DNA of 64,000 nt from assembly GCA_903970465.1 (NCBI GenBank), contig CAJCIO010000038.1:1-64000 (forward strand). Direction: 5' to 3'. The translations under genes were made by a program, and so were the position numbers. How positions within the stretch are numbered: position 1 is the stretch's first letter; each line of letters starts with the position of its first letter. The stretch comes from Gammaproteobacteria bacterium (GTDB lineage Bacteria > Pseudomonadota > Gammaproteobacteria > Pseudomonadales > Pseudomonadaceae). The notes beneath the pieces are model-generated. The model saw only the letters and a list, made by a program, of their open reading frames with translations, ran no database searches and had not been told where the DNA came from. This document shows positions 26,142 through 34,629 of the stretch, in pieces.

Positions 26142-27080
26142 CTAGCCAGAGCATCCCTGCCGTCCTGCCAAGAACGCCCGCAATTCCTCGCTCGCCGGGC
26201 ACGTCGCCGGCCCGCGCCGAGTGACCGCCACCGCCGCGGCGGCATTGGCCTGCCGGGCCGCATCGACTTCGCTCGATCCGCTCGCCAACGCCGCGAGCAT
26301 CACGCCTGCATGGGCATCGCCCGCACCATTGCTGTCGATAGCCTGCACCGCGAAGCCCGCCACCTGTTCACACCAGGCGCCGCGTGCCAGCCAACAACCG
26401 GCAGCGCCATCGCGCACCACCACCAGCGCCCCGCTGGGCAAACGGTCTACCAACATCTGCAGGGCCTGCTCGAGGCTGGCAGCCGCCGTGAAGCGCAAGG
26501 CCTCGTCACGGTTGCTGCTCCAAAGCGTTACCCAGGGCAACAGACGCCCCATCATCGGCGCATCCGGCGCACTGACCAAAGGCCCCGGGTCGAAGGCCAA
26601 GAAACAACGGCCAGCCTGGAGCGCCAGCCAGTCCAGCAAGCCTTGGGCCTTGCCGGGATGCAGGAGGCTGTAGCCGCTGACCATGATCCAGTCGTCAGCG
26701 GCGGGCACCAGCCCGACAAGCTCGGCGGCTGCCAATCCGCCTTCCGCGCCCACCTGGGAAATGAACGAGCGCTCGGCACTGGCATCGGTCAGCGCCACGG
26801 ACAAACCGGTGTCTTGTTCGCTGCTGGCCGGGAGGAAGACCTCGATCCCCTCCTCGGCCATGGCCTGACGCGCCAGTTCGCCGAAACGGCCATTGCCATG
26901 GCGTCCCAGGTAGCAGGTCGCCAGGCCGTTGCGCGCAGCAGCGGCCATCACGTTGAAACCGCCGCCAGCCTCGAAGCTGGCGCTGCGGGCCAGCACGTCT
27001 TGGCCGGCGGTGGGCAGGGCGTCCACCGCCATCACCAGATCGATGACTACCTGGCCGGTATAGAGCAATCTAGCGGGCAT
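26142..27080 (-). CDS. PfkB-family sugar/nucleoside kinase
   Basis: A 312-aa ribokinase-type kinase. The N-terminus LLYTGQVVIDLVMAVDALPT carries the substrate-binding Asp; GGGFNVMAAAARNG is signature 1, and IDSNGAGDAHAGVM is signature 2 with the catalytic Asp and anion hole. It resembles YegV in both sequence type and setting: the operon also encodes a GntR repressor, an ADP-ribosylglycohydrolase-family protein and a permease. It most likely phosphorylates the sugar freed from a nucleoside or a nucleoside itself. The ATG at 27080 overlaps the end of the permease gene by 11 nt; an upstream extension to 27155 lies inside the permease and is unlikely. Confidence 0.88.
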   Translation of the reverse strand: MPARLLYTGQVVIDLVMAVDALPTAGQDVLARSASFEAGGGFNVMAAAARNGLATCYLGRHGNGRFGELARQAMAEEGIEVFLPASSEQDTGLSVALTDASAERSFISQVGAEGGLAAAELVGLVPAADDWIMVSGYSLLHPGKAQGLLDWLALQAGRCFLAFDPGPLVSAPDAPMMGRLLPWVTLWSSNRDEALRFTAAASLEQALQMLVDRLPSGALVVVRDGAAGCWLARGAWCEQVAGFAVQAIDSNGAGDAHAGVMLAALASGSSEVDAARQANAAAAVAVTRRGPATCPASEELRAFLAGRQGCSG

Positions 27081-28536
27081 GGACACGCTCTTGCAGGTGG
27101 GTGGCGACCTGGCGGTCACGGCAACCGCCGAGCAAGGCATAGAGCCCGCCAGCAATCACAAACGTGACGATCCAGCCCAGACCGTTCTGACCGAACCAGG
27201 AGTCCGCCAGCCATCCATGGAACAGCACATTGGTGGCGGTGGTCTTGACCGTAGTGAAACTGAAGCCCAGGACAATGGCCACGGCCCAGGCACCCAGCGC
27301 ACGCCACTCCACACCGCCCTGATACCAGTAGGCGCTGCTGGGGCCGACGTTCATCAGGTCGGCAGGCACGTAGCGGTGACGATGCAGCAGATCGACCAGA
27401 AAGATGCCCACCCACGCCGTGATCGGCACCGCCAGCATGGAAATGAAGGTGATGAAGGGCCCATAGAAGCTGTCAGCGAACAGCATGAAGTAGATGGAGC
27501 CGGCGAAAATGGCGATGACGTCCACCACTACCGCGTGCACGCGCTTGACCTTCAGGCCGAGGGTCAGGGTGGTGAGCCCTGCCGAGTAGACCGACAGGTT
27601 GTTGGACAGCAGCAGGCCACCGAAGGCGGTGATCAGGTACGGCACCGCCATCCAGGCCGGCAGCAATTCGCGAATCGCCACGATCGGGTCGGCGGCCGAG
27701 GCCAGGTGGTCGTTACCGACGGAAATCAAGCCGCCCAAGGTGATCAACAGCACCAGCGGTATCCCCGCGCCAAAGGCTGCCGAGGCGACCAAGGCACCGG
27801 CTTTCACGCTTTTATGCTGATAGCGCGACATGTCGGCGCCAGCGTTGGCCCAGCCGATACCGGTGCCTGCGGCCATGGTACCGACGCCGATCAGCACGGC
27901 CGATAAAGGCGCCGGGCTTGCGGCCCACACGGCGGTCCAATCGATATGCAACGCCAGGAAGCCGCCGACGATCAGGTTCAAGGCACCAAACACCCAAGTC
28001 GCCCATTTCTGGATCACCAGCAAGGTGGCATGCCCCAGCCCCGAGACGCACAAAGTCAGCAGCACGAACACGGCGATGAACAACAGCGTCAGCAGCGGCG
28101 CGGATTTGGCTTCCATCGGACTGCCCTGGATGATCGACACCAGCGACAACAGCACAAAGGCCGCCGTGGTGGTGTTGACGGTTTCCCAGCCCAGGCGCGA
28201 GCCCAGTGAAACCAGAGTGGGGCCGATATTGCCACGCACTCCGAAAATCGCCCGCGACAGCGTCAGGCTGGGCGCGCGCCCGCGCCGTCCGGCGATGGAC
28301 AACAGTCCGACCACCGCGAACGAACCGCCCGCACCCAGTACTGCAACGATGAATGCCTGCCCGATCGACAAGCCCTGAAACGCCACCAGCGTGGCCCCCA
28401 GCGGCAAGCCGAGGATGCTGATGTTGGCGGCGAACCACACCCAGAACAGCTGCAACGGATGGCCATTGCACTCCTGCTCGGGTACCGGTTCAATGCCGCG
28501 GGTTTCCAATTGCCCAGCGTGGTTGGACGTGCTCAT
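27070..28536 (-). CDS. NCS1-family purine/pyrimidine-type permease
   Basis: A 488-aa inner-membrane protein with about 12 helices of the nucleobase:cation symporter-1 family (cytosine/purine/allantoin permeases). Typical parts are LFWVWFAANISILGLPLGA in helix 1, LSRAIFGVRGN, and GIGWANAGADMSRYQ near the middle, the place where substrate-binding residues lie. Substrates of the family are nucleobases, hydantoins or vitamins; a nucleoside is possible here given the neighbours. Third gene of the operon gntR - ADP-ribosylglycohydrolase - permease - kinase; it takes the place of the unrelated YegT transporter in the E. coli version. Confidence 0.88.
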   Translation of the reverse strand: MSTSNHAGQLETRGIEPVPEQECNGHPLQLFWVWFAANISILGLPLGATLVAFQGLSIGQAFIVAVLGAGGSFAVVGLLSIAGRRGRAPSLTLSRAIFGVRGNIGPTLVSLGSRLGWETVNTTTAAFVLLSLVSIIQGSPMEAKSAPLLTLLFIAVFVLLTLCVSGLGHATLLVIQKWATWVFGALNLIVGGFLALHIDWTAVWAASPAPLSAVLIGVGTMAAGTGIGWANAGADMSRYQHKSVKAGALVASAAFGAGIPLVLLITLGGLISVGNDHLASAADPIVAIRELLPAWMAVPYLITAFGGLLLSNNLSVYSAGLTTLTLGLKVKRVHAVVVDVIAIFAGSIYFMLFADSFYGPFITFISMLAVPITAWVGIFLVDLLHRHRYVPADLMNVGPSSAYWYQGGVEWRALGAWAVAIVLGFSFTTVKTTATNVLFHGWLADSWFGQNGLGWIVTFVIAGGLYALLGGCRDRQVATHLQERVHAR

Positions 28537-28602
28537 TGCATGACTCCTGCGATAACTTGTTGTGGTTGGGGGCAGGTCGAAAATGAATCGGGCAGAGGGT
28601 TC

Positions 28603-29640
28603 TTATAGGGGCTGCGGCCGGGCTCCCGCGCTGCGCAGGGCCAGCAGTTGTTCGGTGAGCAATTCGAGGTCAAGACTGTTCACGCTTTTGATTTGTGCCA
28701 CCGCCTCCAAGGGCCAGGCCTCCAGGCCGTGGGTCGCACCGAGCATGGCCCCGAGCATGGCGGCGATGGTATCGGTATCGCCGCCCAGGCTCGCCGCCAT
28801 GCACAGCGCCGGGAACACGTGCAGCTGGCCTTCGGCGACTGCGTGAGCCAGCGCGAAGGCGGCCACTACGGACTCCTGAGAGGCCACCGAGGTGCCAATC
28901 ACGTCGTAGATCACATCGGGCAGGCTGGCGGCATCGCAACCGGCGCACACCTGCCGCGACCAGAGGATGCGCGCGGCGATATTGCCACCCGCTACCCAAT
29001 GGCCTCGGCCATGACCCCAGCGTGCCGCCTCGATGCCGAATTCCAGTGCAGTCTTGAGATCCGCGCCCTGCACGCCTGCCGATACCACCGCCGCCACTGC
29101 GGCAGCGCTGGCGATGCCGAGGCCGGTGTTGTGAGTCACCTGGCAGGCTTGCACGACCTGATCCATGAAATATTCGGGGTCGCTGATGTCGGCAGCGATG
29201 CCCACCGGCGCGATGCGCATGGCCGCGCCGTTGGTGGTGCCGAATCGCCCCGCTTCCTCGGGGCTGGCACCGGCCAGGATCATTTCAATAGCGCGTTTGG
29301 TGGACGGCCCTAGCAGGTCCTGGGAACCTTTGGCGCGCATGGCCGCTTCCCAGTCGATCAGGTCCTGGGCCAGGGCCGCAGGCTCGATGCGCCCCTTTCC
29401 GGCAACCAACCGGTGGGCGACCAGAATGGCTTGCTCGGTATCGTCGGTAATGGCGCCGGCCGGCATGTTCGGGGCGATGGGTTGTTCGTTGTCAGCCGCC
29501 TGCAACGTGGTGATGCGGCCATAGCGGGCACGTACCTGCTCCCGGGACAGGGACTGCGTGGGCATGCCCAGGGCATCGCCCAAGGCCAAGCCATAGAAGG
29601 CGCCAAGGGCGCGAGTGCGGGTCTGTTCGAGGCTGATCAT
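28603..29640 (-). CDS. ADP-ribosylglycohydrolase-family protein (YegU-like)
   Basis: A 345-aa all-alpha dimetal hydrolase. Metal-binding motifs are GDALGMPTQ near residue 20, ITDDTEQA near 65, and SLGGDTDTIAAMLGAM near 300. The fold cleaves N-glycosidic bonds in ADP-ribosylated proteins or, in other branches, in free nucleoside-like compounds. In an operon with a permease and a PfkB kinase the second role is more plausible: release of a base and a ribose-type sugar. The ATG at 29640 overlaps the stop of the GntR gene (ATGA). The open frame upstream to 29820 lies inside the GntR gene and is not used. Confidence 0.9.
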   Translation of the reverse strand: MISLEQTRTRALGAFYGLALGDALGMPTQSLSREQVRARYGRITTLQAADNEQPIAPNMPAGAITDDTEQAILVAHRLVAGKGRIEPAALAQDLIDWEAAMRAKGSQDLLGPSTKRAIEMILAGASPEEAGRFGTTNGAAMRIAPVGIAADISDPEYFMDQVVQACQVTHNTGLGIASAAAVAAVVSAGVQGADLKTALEFGIEAARWGHGRGHWVAGGNIAARILWSRQVCAGCDAASLPDVIYDVIGTSVASQESVVAAFALAHAVAEGQLHVFPALCMAASLGGDTDTIAAMLGAMLGATHGLEAWPLEAVAQIKSVNSLDLELLTEQLLALRSAGARPQPL

Positions 29641-30350
29641 TGCAGGCTTCCGAAACTTAAATGAAGTTGAAAGTGGGCAGGGTCGAGCAGGCTTTCCACC
29701 TGTTCCATGAAGCGCCCCTGGGTATCGAAGGTTTCCCGCATCGTCTTGAGAAACACCGTGCCCGACGGGCGTTGCAGGCGTTCGGCGGCCACCGTGTCGA
29801 GGGCTTCGGCACCGATCCACTGCTTGCCGAGCTGGCCTTCATAACCGTGGGCGGCGAGTGTGGCGGTGAGCGAACCGTCGACCAGCCCCGTTTCGGGCAA
29901 CGCCTCCAGGCCATCGCGCGCGGGAATCAATGCCCGCTCCAGTGACACCACGCTGCCATCAGCCGCACGCCGCCGGCGCTCCACCAGGACGAACTGGTCG
30001 CTCCCCGCCAACAGCGCCAATGTCGGACGCTGCACGCGGGTGATGCCCAACAGTTCGGTATTCATCTGTACAGCGCCGGCCGCCAGGGTACGGGCCCAAC
30101 CGCCGCTTTGGTCGAGCGGCACGCCATCGTAGGTGACGATGGAGCCGACGCCGGTCTGGGTGGCGATGTAGTTGCGTCGCTTGAGCTCGGACAGCGCCTC
30201 GCGCAACGTGCCGCGGCTGACGTCGAACTCGGCGGCCAGTTCGTGCTCGCCAGGCAGACGCGCGCCGGAACCCAGTTCGCCGCGCTCGATGCGTTCGGCA
30301 AGGGCTTGGACGACGCGGAATTTCTTGTCAAATCGAACCTGTCTAGTCAT
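29637..30350 (-). CDS. GntR/HutC-family transcriptional regulator (YegW-like)
   Basis: A 237-aa regulator with an N-terminal winged HTH (RLPGEHELAAEFDVSRGTLR) and a C-terminal UTRA effector domain (about 90-235, ending QVESLLDPAHFQLHLSFG). HutC-type proteins bind a pathway metabolite and release DNA. It is the first gene of the operon and probably its repressor. The start is ATG 30350; a TTG two codons upstream is possible. The start region TTGTACATGACTAGACAGG contains a TGTACA core that could be part of its operator. No other repeat is clear in the short upstream region. Confidence 0.88.
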   Translation of the reverse strand: MTRQVRFDKKFRVVQALAERIERGELGSGARLPGEHELAAEFDVSRGTLREALSELKRRNYIATQTGVGSIVTYDGVPLDQSGGWARTLAAGAVQMNTELLGITRVQRPTLALLAGSDQFVLVERRRRAADGSVVSLERALIPARDGLEALPETGLVDGSLTATLAAHGYEGQLGKQWIGAEALDTVAAERLQRPSGTVFLKTMRETFDTQGRFMEQVESLLDPAHFQLHLSFGSLQ

Positions 30351-30442
30351 GTACAATTTGATACCTCGGCAAGGGGCCGATTGGCAAGTGCTATTTGCAT
30401 GTCACCTCTGAATCGCGACCGCCGGAGCCCATGGGACGGCCA

Positions 30443-30476
30443 CAGAAAATCGCCCCGGGCATTTCGGCCCAGGGCG
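30443..30476 (-). terminator. Intrinsic terminator of the aminotransferase gene
   Basis: A 10-bp stem, CGCCCTGGGC with GCCCGGGGCG (one mismatch), loop CGAAAT, followed on the minus strand by ATTTTCT. It lies 50 nt after the stop codon. Confidence 0.75.
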
Positions 30477-30526
30477 TTCGTCAGTCAACTAAAGCGGCTG
30501 TGCGCCAGCCTGTTCAGCCCATCCGG

Positions 30527-31729
30527 TTACTTGAACCCGGCACAGAACGCCGCGATGCGATCACAGCCTTCGCTCAGCACGTCCAGGCTGGTGGCGTAGG
30601 ACAAGCGGAAGTAGGGGCTCATGCCATAGGCCGCGCCTTGGACGGTGGTGACGTGGTGCTCTTCCATCAAGGCCATGACGAAGTCCGTGTCGTTGCTGAT
30701 CAGGCGCCCGCCACGGGAGGTCTTGCCGATGAGTTCGGCAATGTTGGGGAACAGATAGAACGCGCCCTCCGGCTTGTGGCAGTGCAGGCCTTCGATATCG
30801 GCCAAACGCCCGAGCACGAAGTCACGACGTTGCTGGTAGATGGCCGCACGCTCCTTGAGCAGGTCCTGCGGGCCGTCCAGCACGGCAATCGCGGCTGCTT
30901 GAGTGAGGGTGCAGATGCCGCCGCTGTTCTGCGTATTGACGTTGCTCATGGCCTTGATCAAGTCACTCGGGCCACCGCAGAAACCCATGCGCCAGCCGGT
31001 CATTGCATAGGCCTTGGAGATGCCGTTGACGGTCAGCACGCGGTCAAGCAATCGCGGCTCGACATCACCAATGGTGCAGAACTCGAAGTCGTCGTAAATC
31101 AGATGCTCGTACATGTCGTCGGTCATGATCCACACATGCGGGTGGCGCAACATCACTTCGGCGATGGCGGCCATCTCGGCGCGCGAGCAGGCAGAACCCG
31201 TGGGGTTGCTCGGGTAGTTGAGCAGCAGCCATTTGGTCTTGGGCGTGATCGCCGCTTCCAGGTCTTCGGGGCGCAGCTTGAAGTGGTTGGCCTGCGAGCA
31301 CTTCACCGGCACCGGCGTGGCACCGGCGAACTTGGCGATGTCGGCGTAGCTGATCCAGGCCGGGGTCGGGATCAGTACTTCGTCGCCGGCGTTGATGGTG
31401 GCGAGCATCGCGTTGAAGATGATCTGTTTGCCGCCGCCTGCGGTGATGATCTGCGATACCTCGTAGTCGAGGTTGTTGTCGCGTTTGAACTTGCGCTGGA
31501 TGGCCGCGCGCAGGGCCGGCGTACCATCGGTGGGCGGGTACTTGGTGTCGCCAGCGCAGGCCGCAGCATAGGCGGCTTCGATGGCGTGCTGCGGGGTCGG
31601 GAAATCCGGCTCGCCCGTCGACAGGCCGATGACCTTGATGCCTTGGGCTGCCAGGTCGCGGGCTTTCTGGGTCATGGCCACAGAGGCGGAAACGGTTACG
31701 TTGTTCAAGCGATCAGCAATAGCAGGCAT
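30527..31729 (-). CDS. Aspartate/prephenate-type PLP aminotransferase
   Basis: A 400-aa class I aminotransferase (fold type I). It has GLSTGEPDFPTPQ at the N-terminus, the KYPPTDGTPALR block, LLNYPSNPTGS, and the PLP lysine in VNGISKAYAMTGWRMGFCGG. Arg near the C-terminus in FRLSYATS binds the substrate carboxylate. It transfers amino groups between aspartate, aromatic or similar amino acids and 2-oxoglutarate. The N-terminus MPAIADRLNNVTVSAS fixes ATG 31729; the frame remains open upstream through repeat DNA. It is monocistronic with its own terminator. Confidence 0.92.
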   Translation of the reverse strand: MPAIADRLNNVTVSASVAMTQKARDLAAQGIKVIGLSTGEPDFPTPQHAIEAAYAAACAGDTKYPPTDGTPALRAAIQRKFKRDNNLDYEVSQIITAGGGKQIIFNAMLATINAGDEVLIPTPAWISYADIAKFAGATPVPVKCSQANHFKLRPEDLEAAITPKTKWLLLNYPSNPTGSACSRAEMAAIAEVMLRHPHVWIMTDDMYEHLIYDDFEFCTIGDVEPRLLDRVLTVNGISKAYAMTGWRMGFCGGPSDLIKAMSNVNTQNSGGICTLTQAAAIAVLDGPQDLLKERAAIYQQRRDFVLGRLADIEGLHCHKPEGAFYLFPNIAELIGKTSRGGRLISNDTDFVMALMEEHHVTTVQGAAYGMSPYFRLSYATSLDVLSEGCDRIAAFCAGFK

Positions 31730-31901
31730 TGGCGTCAGTCTTCGTGGTGGCGAGATCGGGGTTGCGCGCTCGGGAGCTGGGGAAAAGCATAAGAGCAAAC
31801 AGCGAAAGGCCTCCAATAGAGCTTTGCTGTGGAGACATAACAGAAATGGATGGACCGGTGTGGCGGCCGACAACAGGCATCGTGCGCTATCTTTGTGGAC
31901 T

Positions 31902-31936
31902 GGGCGATTGGGCGATTGGGCGATTGGGCGATTGGG
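31902..31936 (+). repeat. Tandem octamer repeat GGGCGATT x4
   Basis: Four exact head-to-tail copies of GGGCGATT (31902-31933) plus a partial fifth, about 170 bp upstream of the aminotransferase start. Such arrays change length by slippage. Confidence 0.92.
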
Positions 31937-31986
31937 GTGTGCATCAAAGCCGCTTTTAAAAGCGAACGAACGCCACAAATCTCACT

Positions 31987-32210
31987 GTTCTGCTTTCGAG
32001 CCGGCCTTGGGTTCGCCGCCCCATCCAGCAGGCCGCGTTCCGGTACGCTTGCGCAGGGATAGCCGGCATGGATGCCGGCTAAGCCCCGCTGGGCCATGGA
32101 AGGCCCATCGGGGCGTGCCCTGCGCAAGCGTGCCGGAGCGTGGGCACCCTGAGCCTAGGCGAAGGGCCAATGCTGGGGCGGCGAACCCAAGGCCGGCTCG
32201 AAAGCAGAAC
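31987..32210. repeat. 224-bp nested palindromic element (MITE/REP-like)
   Basis: Perfect 37-bp terminal inverted repeats (31987-32023 and 32174-32210) enclose a second 23-bp inverted repeat with two mismatches (32036-32058 and 32118-32140). Inside that are two perfect hairpins: AGCCGGCAT/ATGCCGGCT (32061-32080) and CCCCG..TGGGCC/GGCCCA..CGGGG (32084-32113). No credible gene is encoded. The structure suggests a dispersed non-autonomous element, and it is the main content of the gap between the aminotransferase and the gamma-glutamylcyclotransferase gene. Confidence 0.88.
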
Positions 32211-32298
32211 CCCCCAATCCCCGGCAACAAATCATCCCACCAACACCGTCAATCAGGCCGTGGCAATACTCATGTGCTCTACCGAATCCAGCCGCCAC

Positions 32299-32652
32299 TC
32301 ACGCCTGCACGTAAACCCACGCCGAGTGCCCGGACGCCAGTTGCACCAGCACCCGCTTGTAGTCCGCCACCTCGTAAGCATCGGCGGCCGCCAGCTCCTG
32401 CTCGCTGATCTGAAAAACCGTGCCCGTTACCCGAGCGCCAGGCTGAGCATCGGGACTGACGATCGGATGATGGGACTTGCCACTGGTTGCCAGGACCGCC
32501 GGATCGGTGATTTCGACCCAGCCTTGCGAGTAGCCAAGCATCTCGTCGGCCTGGCCCTGGAGCGCGCGGCCGAAATTGGCCAGTTGCACGGCGGTGTCCT
32601 GCAGCGTGCCATAGGAAAACAGCAAGACGGGGTAATCCTGGGACGGGGTCAT
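32299..32652 (-). CDS. Gamma-glutamylcyclotransferase-family (AIG2/YtfP-like) protein
   Basis: A 117-aa protein of the GGCT beta-barrel fold. The substrate loop LFSYGTLQ (the YGTL signature) is near residue 12; the catalytic acidic residue is probably Glu82 or Glu83 in SEQELAAADAYEVADY. Family members release 5-oxoproline from gamma-glutamyl amino acids or amines. The C-terminus AWVYVQA is the usual closing strand. It is downstream of a cupin gene and an MFS transporter on the same strand, with 116 nt in front, so it may share their transcript or be separate. Confidence 0.85.
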   Translation of the reverse strand: MTPSQDYPVLLFSYGTLQDTAVQLANFGRALQGQADEMLGYSQGWVEITDPAVLATSGKSHHPIVSPDAQPGARVTGTVFQISEQELAAADAYEVADYKRVLVQLASGHSAWVYVQA

Positions 32653-32768
32653 GGAAAGTACCTGATACGAAGAGTGAGTGTGTCGAGCGTGCCAATGGTC
32701 AAGCGCTACATCGCGAACTATACAACGACAACCAGAACGATTAAGCCTGCGCGCTCAAAACAACGCAC

Positions 32769-33080
32769 TCAGACACTCCCCTCACTTTCCACCACCAGCA
32801 CCCTCGCCGGACCGACCGGATGGGCGACGTGCGCCGTACCGACCGAAGCGTAAAAAATGTCGCCCACTTGCAGCAGTGTCGAACGCTCGACTCCCTGTTC
32901 CATGAAACGCATTTCCACCTGCCCGTCGAGCACCACAAACACCTCTTGCCCATCATTGACATGCCATTTGTATGGCTGGTCGGTCCAGTGCAAACGCGTG
33001 GTGATGCCGTTCATGTTAGCAATATCCAGCGCCGCCCAGGGCCGCTCGCCGGTGAAGTCTTTGCTGCGGATGATCTGCAC
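32769..33080 (-). CDS. Small cupin-domain protein
   Basis: A 103-aa single-domain cupin. WHVNDGQEVFVVLDGQVEM and GDIFYASVGTAHVAHPV are the two cupin motifs; the usual metal-binding His-His-Glu set is only partly present (WHVND lacks the second His), so metal binding is uncertain. Function cannot be assigned. It follows the MFS gene by 35 nt on the same strand, suggesting co-transcription. Confidence 0.82.
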   Translation of the reverse strand: MQIIRSKDFTGERPWAALDIANMNGITTRLHWTDQPYKWHVNDGQEVFVVLDGQVEMRFMEQGVERSTLLQVGDIFYASVGTAHVAHPVGPARVLVVESEGSV

Positions 33081-33115
33081 AGAGGATGACCTGTTTCAAG
33101 GTAGATGACGGGCCG

Positions 33116-34279
33116 TTACTCGACCGCCCGAACCGGCTGCAATTGCATGCGAATCGCCCAGGCCAGCAGCACGAACACCCCGGCCAGATAGCCGACGTAT
33201 TGAATGCCGACATGGTCGGTTACCAGCCCGCCGCACATCGCACCGAGCATGATACCGACGTTGATCGCCGCCACGTTCACCGAATTGACGATCTTGGCAT
33301 CGGCCCCGGCCCGACGGATCACATCCATGCCGTTCATCATGCTCGCCCCGGCATGGCAAAACCCAGCCGCCGCCACGAACACCGGCACCAGCCACAGACT
33401 CGCACCAAACACAGAGACGCCGATAACCGATACGGCCAGGGTCAACAACACTCGCTTGAACATGCCATCCAACGGGTTGGGCACACGTTTGGCCAGCAAC
33501 AGATTGCCAACGATATCCGCCACGCCGTACAGCGCCAGCACCAGCGTCACCTGTGCCGCAGGAAAGCCGGTGTACCGGGTCAGCAGCGTAGCGAGGAAAC
33601 TGAAGACAGTCATGATGCCGGCGAACATCAGCAAGTAGCTCAGCAATGCCAAGGCGATGTCCCGTTTCCAGATCACGCTGAGGCGCCCGAGCAAGTTCTC
33701 TTGCACCTGCGCGCGATCACCCTCGGGCGGGCGCACCCAGCCGATTACCAGCACCAACGCCAAGGCGCTCAAGCCGGCCATCAGGCCCATGGCGTACTCC
33801 CAGGTCCAGGCATCACTGACCCACTTGCCCAGCGGCACCCCGACCACCGAGGCAATAGAGATGCCGATCAACACCCGAGAAATTGCCAGGCTCTGGGTAT
33901 TGGCCGTGGACAGTGCCGCTGCGGCCACGGTGGCGTTGGTCCAGAAGATCGCCACCCCGACGCCGCCGAGCGCGCGGCCGGCCAGCAGGATCGGAAAATA
34001 GCTGGTCATCGCGCAGATGGTATTGCCAAGGAACAGTGCCACGCAGGCCCAGATCAGCAAGGCGCGCATGCTGACCTTATGAGTGAACGCCGCGATAAGC
34101 GGCGCGCCGATACCCATGCCCAAGGCGAATGCCGTGACCAGCGCGCCGGCACTGCCGACGGTGATCTGCAGACTGGCGGCGATCTGCGGCAACAGGCCGG
34201 CGACAATGAACTCCGATGAGAGCATGACGAACGAGGTGAAGGTCAACACGTAAATGCGGGGGTTGAGCGAGTGATTCAT
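33116..34279 (-). CDS. DHA1-family MFS transporter (AraJ/SotB-like)
   Basis: A 387-aa inner-membrane transporter with 12 predicted helices. The start SFVMLSSEFIVAGLLPQIA and the loop GRALGGVGVAIFWTN are typical of the AraJ/YdhP/SotB exporter group, which extrudes arabinose-like sugars, purine ribonucleosides or drugs. A loop around residue 195-205 separates the two six-helix halves. I chose ATG 34279 as the start because similarity begins there; an in-frame ATG at 34327 adds 16 polar residues. The cupin gene lies 35 nt downstream. Confidence 0.88.
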   Translation of the reverse strand: MNHSLNPRIYVLTFTSFVMLSSEFIVAGLLPQIAASLQITVGSAGALVTAFALGMGIGAPLIAAFTHKVSMRALLIWACVALFLGNTICAMTSYFPILLAGRALGGVGVAIFWTNATVAAAALSTANTQSLAISRVLIGISIASVVGVPLGKWVSDAWTWEYAMGLMAGLSALALVLVIGWVRPPEGDRAQVQENLLGRLSVIWKRDIALALLSYLLMFAGIMTVFSFLATLLTRYTGFPAAQVTLVLALYGVADIVGNLLLAKRVPNPLDGMFKRVLLTLAVSVIGVSVFGASLWLVPVFVAAAGFCHAGASMMNGMDVIRRAGADAKIVNSVNVAAINVGIMLGAMCGGLVTDHVGIQYVGYLAGVFVLLAWAIRMQLQPVRAVE

Positions 34280-34407
34280 AGGAAACTTAGCGTCCGGTGC
34301 CTGATCAATATGCGGGAGAGAACGCAAGCCTACCTGACGCGACGCATCCTTGCAGATGGAATCGCCAATGCTAGGCTAATGGAACAACAACCAAAGGACG
34401 ACACACG

Positions 34408-34626
34408 ATGTATGCGCACAAGGATCTGCAAGATTGGCAAGCCGCCTGGATCATGTTCGATGAAGAAATCGCCTGCTCCGAATGCGCCGCGCGACAGCCG
34501 AGCCGGCTCTCCAACACCGCCTTCATCCATTCCCCCTCCTGCTCCCGCGTGGGCAAGGGTCATCGGCCCTGGGAAGACCTGATGACCATGCTCATCGTGC
34601 CAACACCGAAAGCGGTGGGGGCATGA
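34408..34626 (+). CDS. Small hypothetical protein
   Basis: A 72-aa frame with a good AAAGGA ribosome site before ATG 34408 and a possible -10 (TAGGCTAAT) upstream. It contains CSECAAR, a potential but incomplete metal-binding pair of cysteines, and no membrane helix. It fills the gap between two convergent or divergent genes and ends 3 nt before the stop of the acetyltransferase on the other strand. I do not recognise a family. Confidence 0.5.
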   Translation: MYAHKDLQDWQAAWIMFDEEIACSECAARQPSRLSNTAFIHSPSCSRVGKGHRPWEDLMTMLIVPTPKAVGA

Positions 34627-34629
34627 CAC

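Noticed and set aside
31902-31936. Tandem repeat considered as CRISPR
   Set aside because: Repeats are 8 bp and contiguous, without spacers or cas genes.
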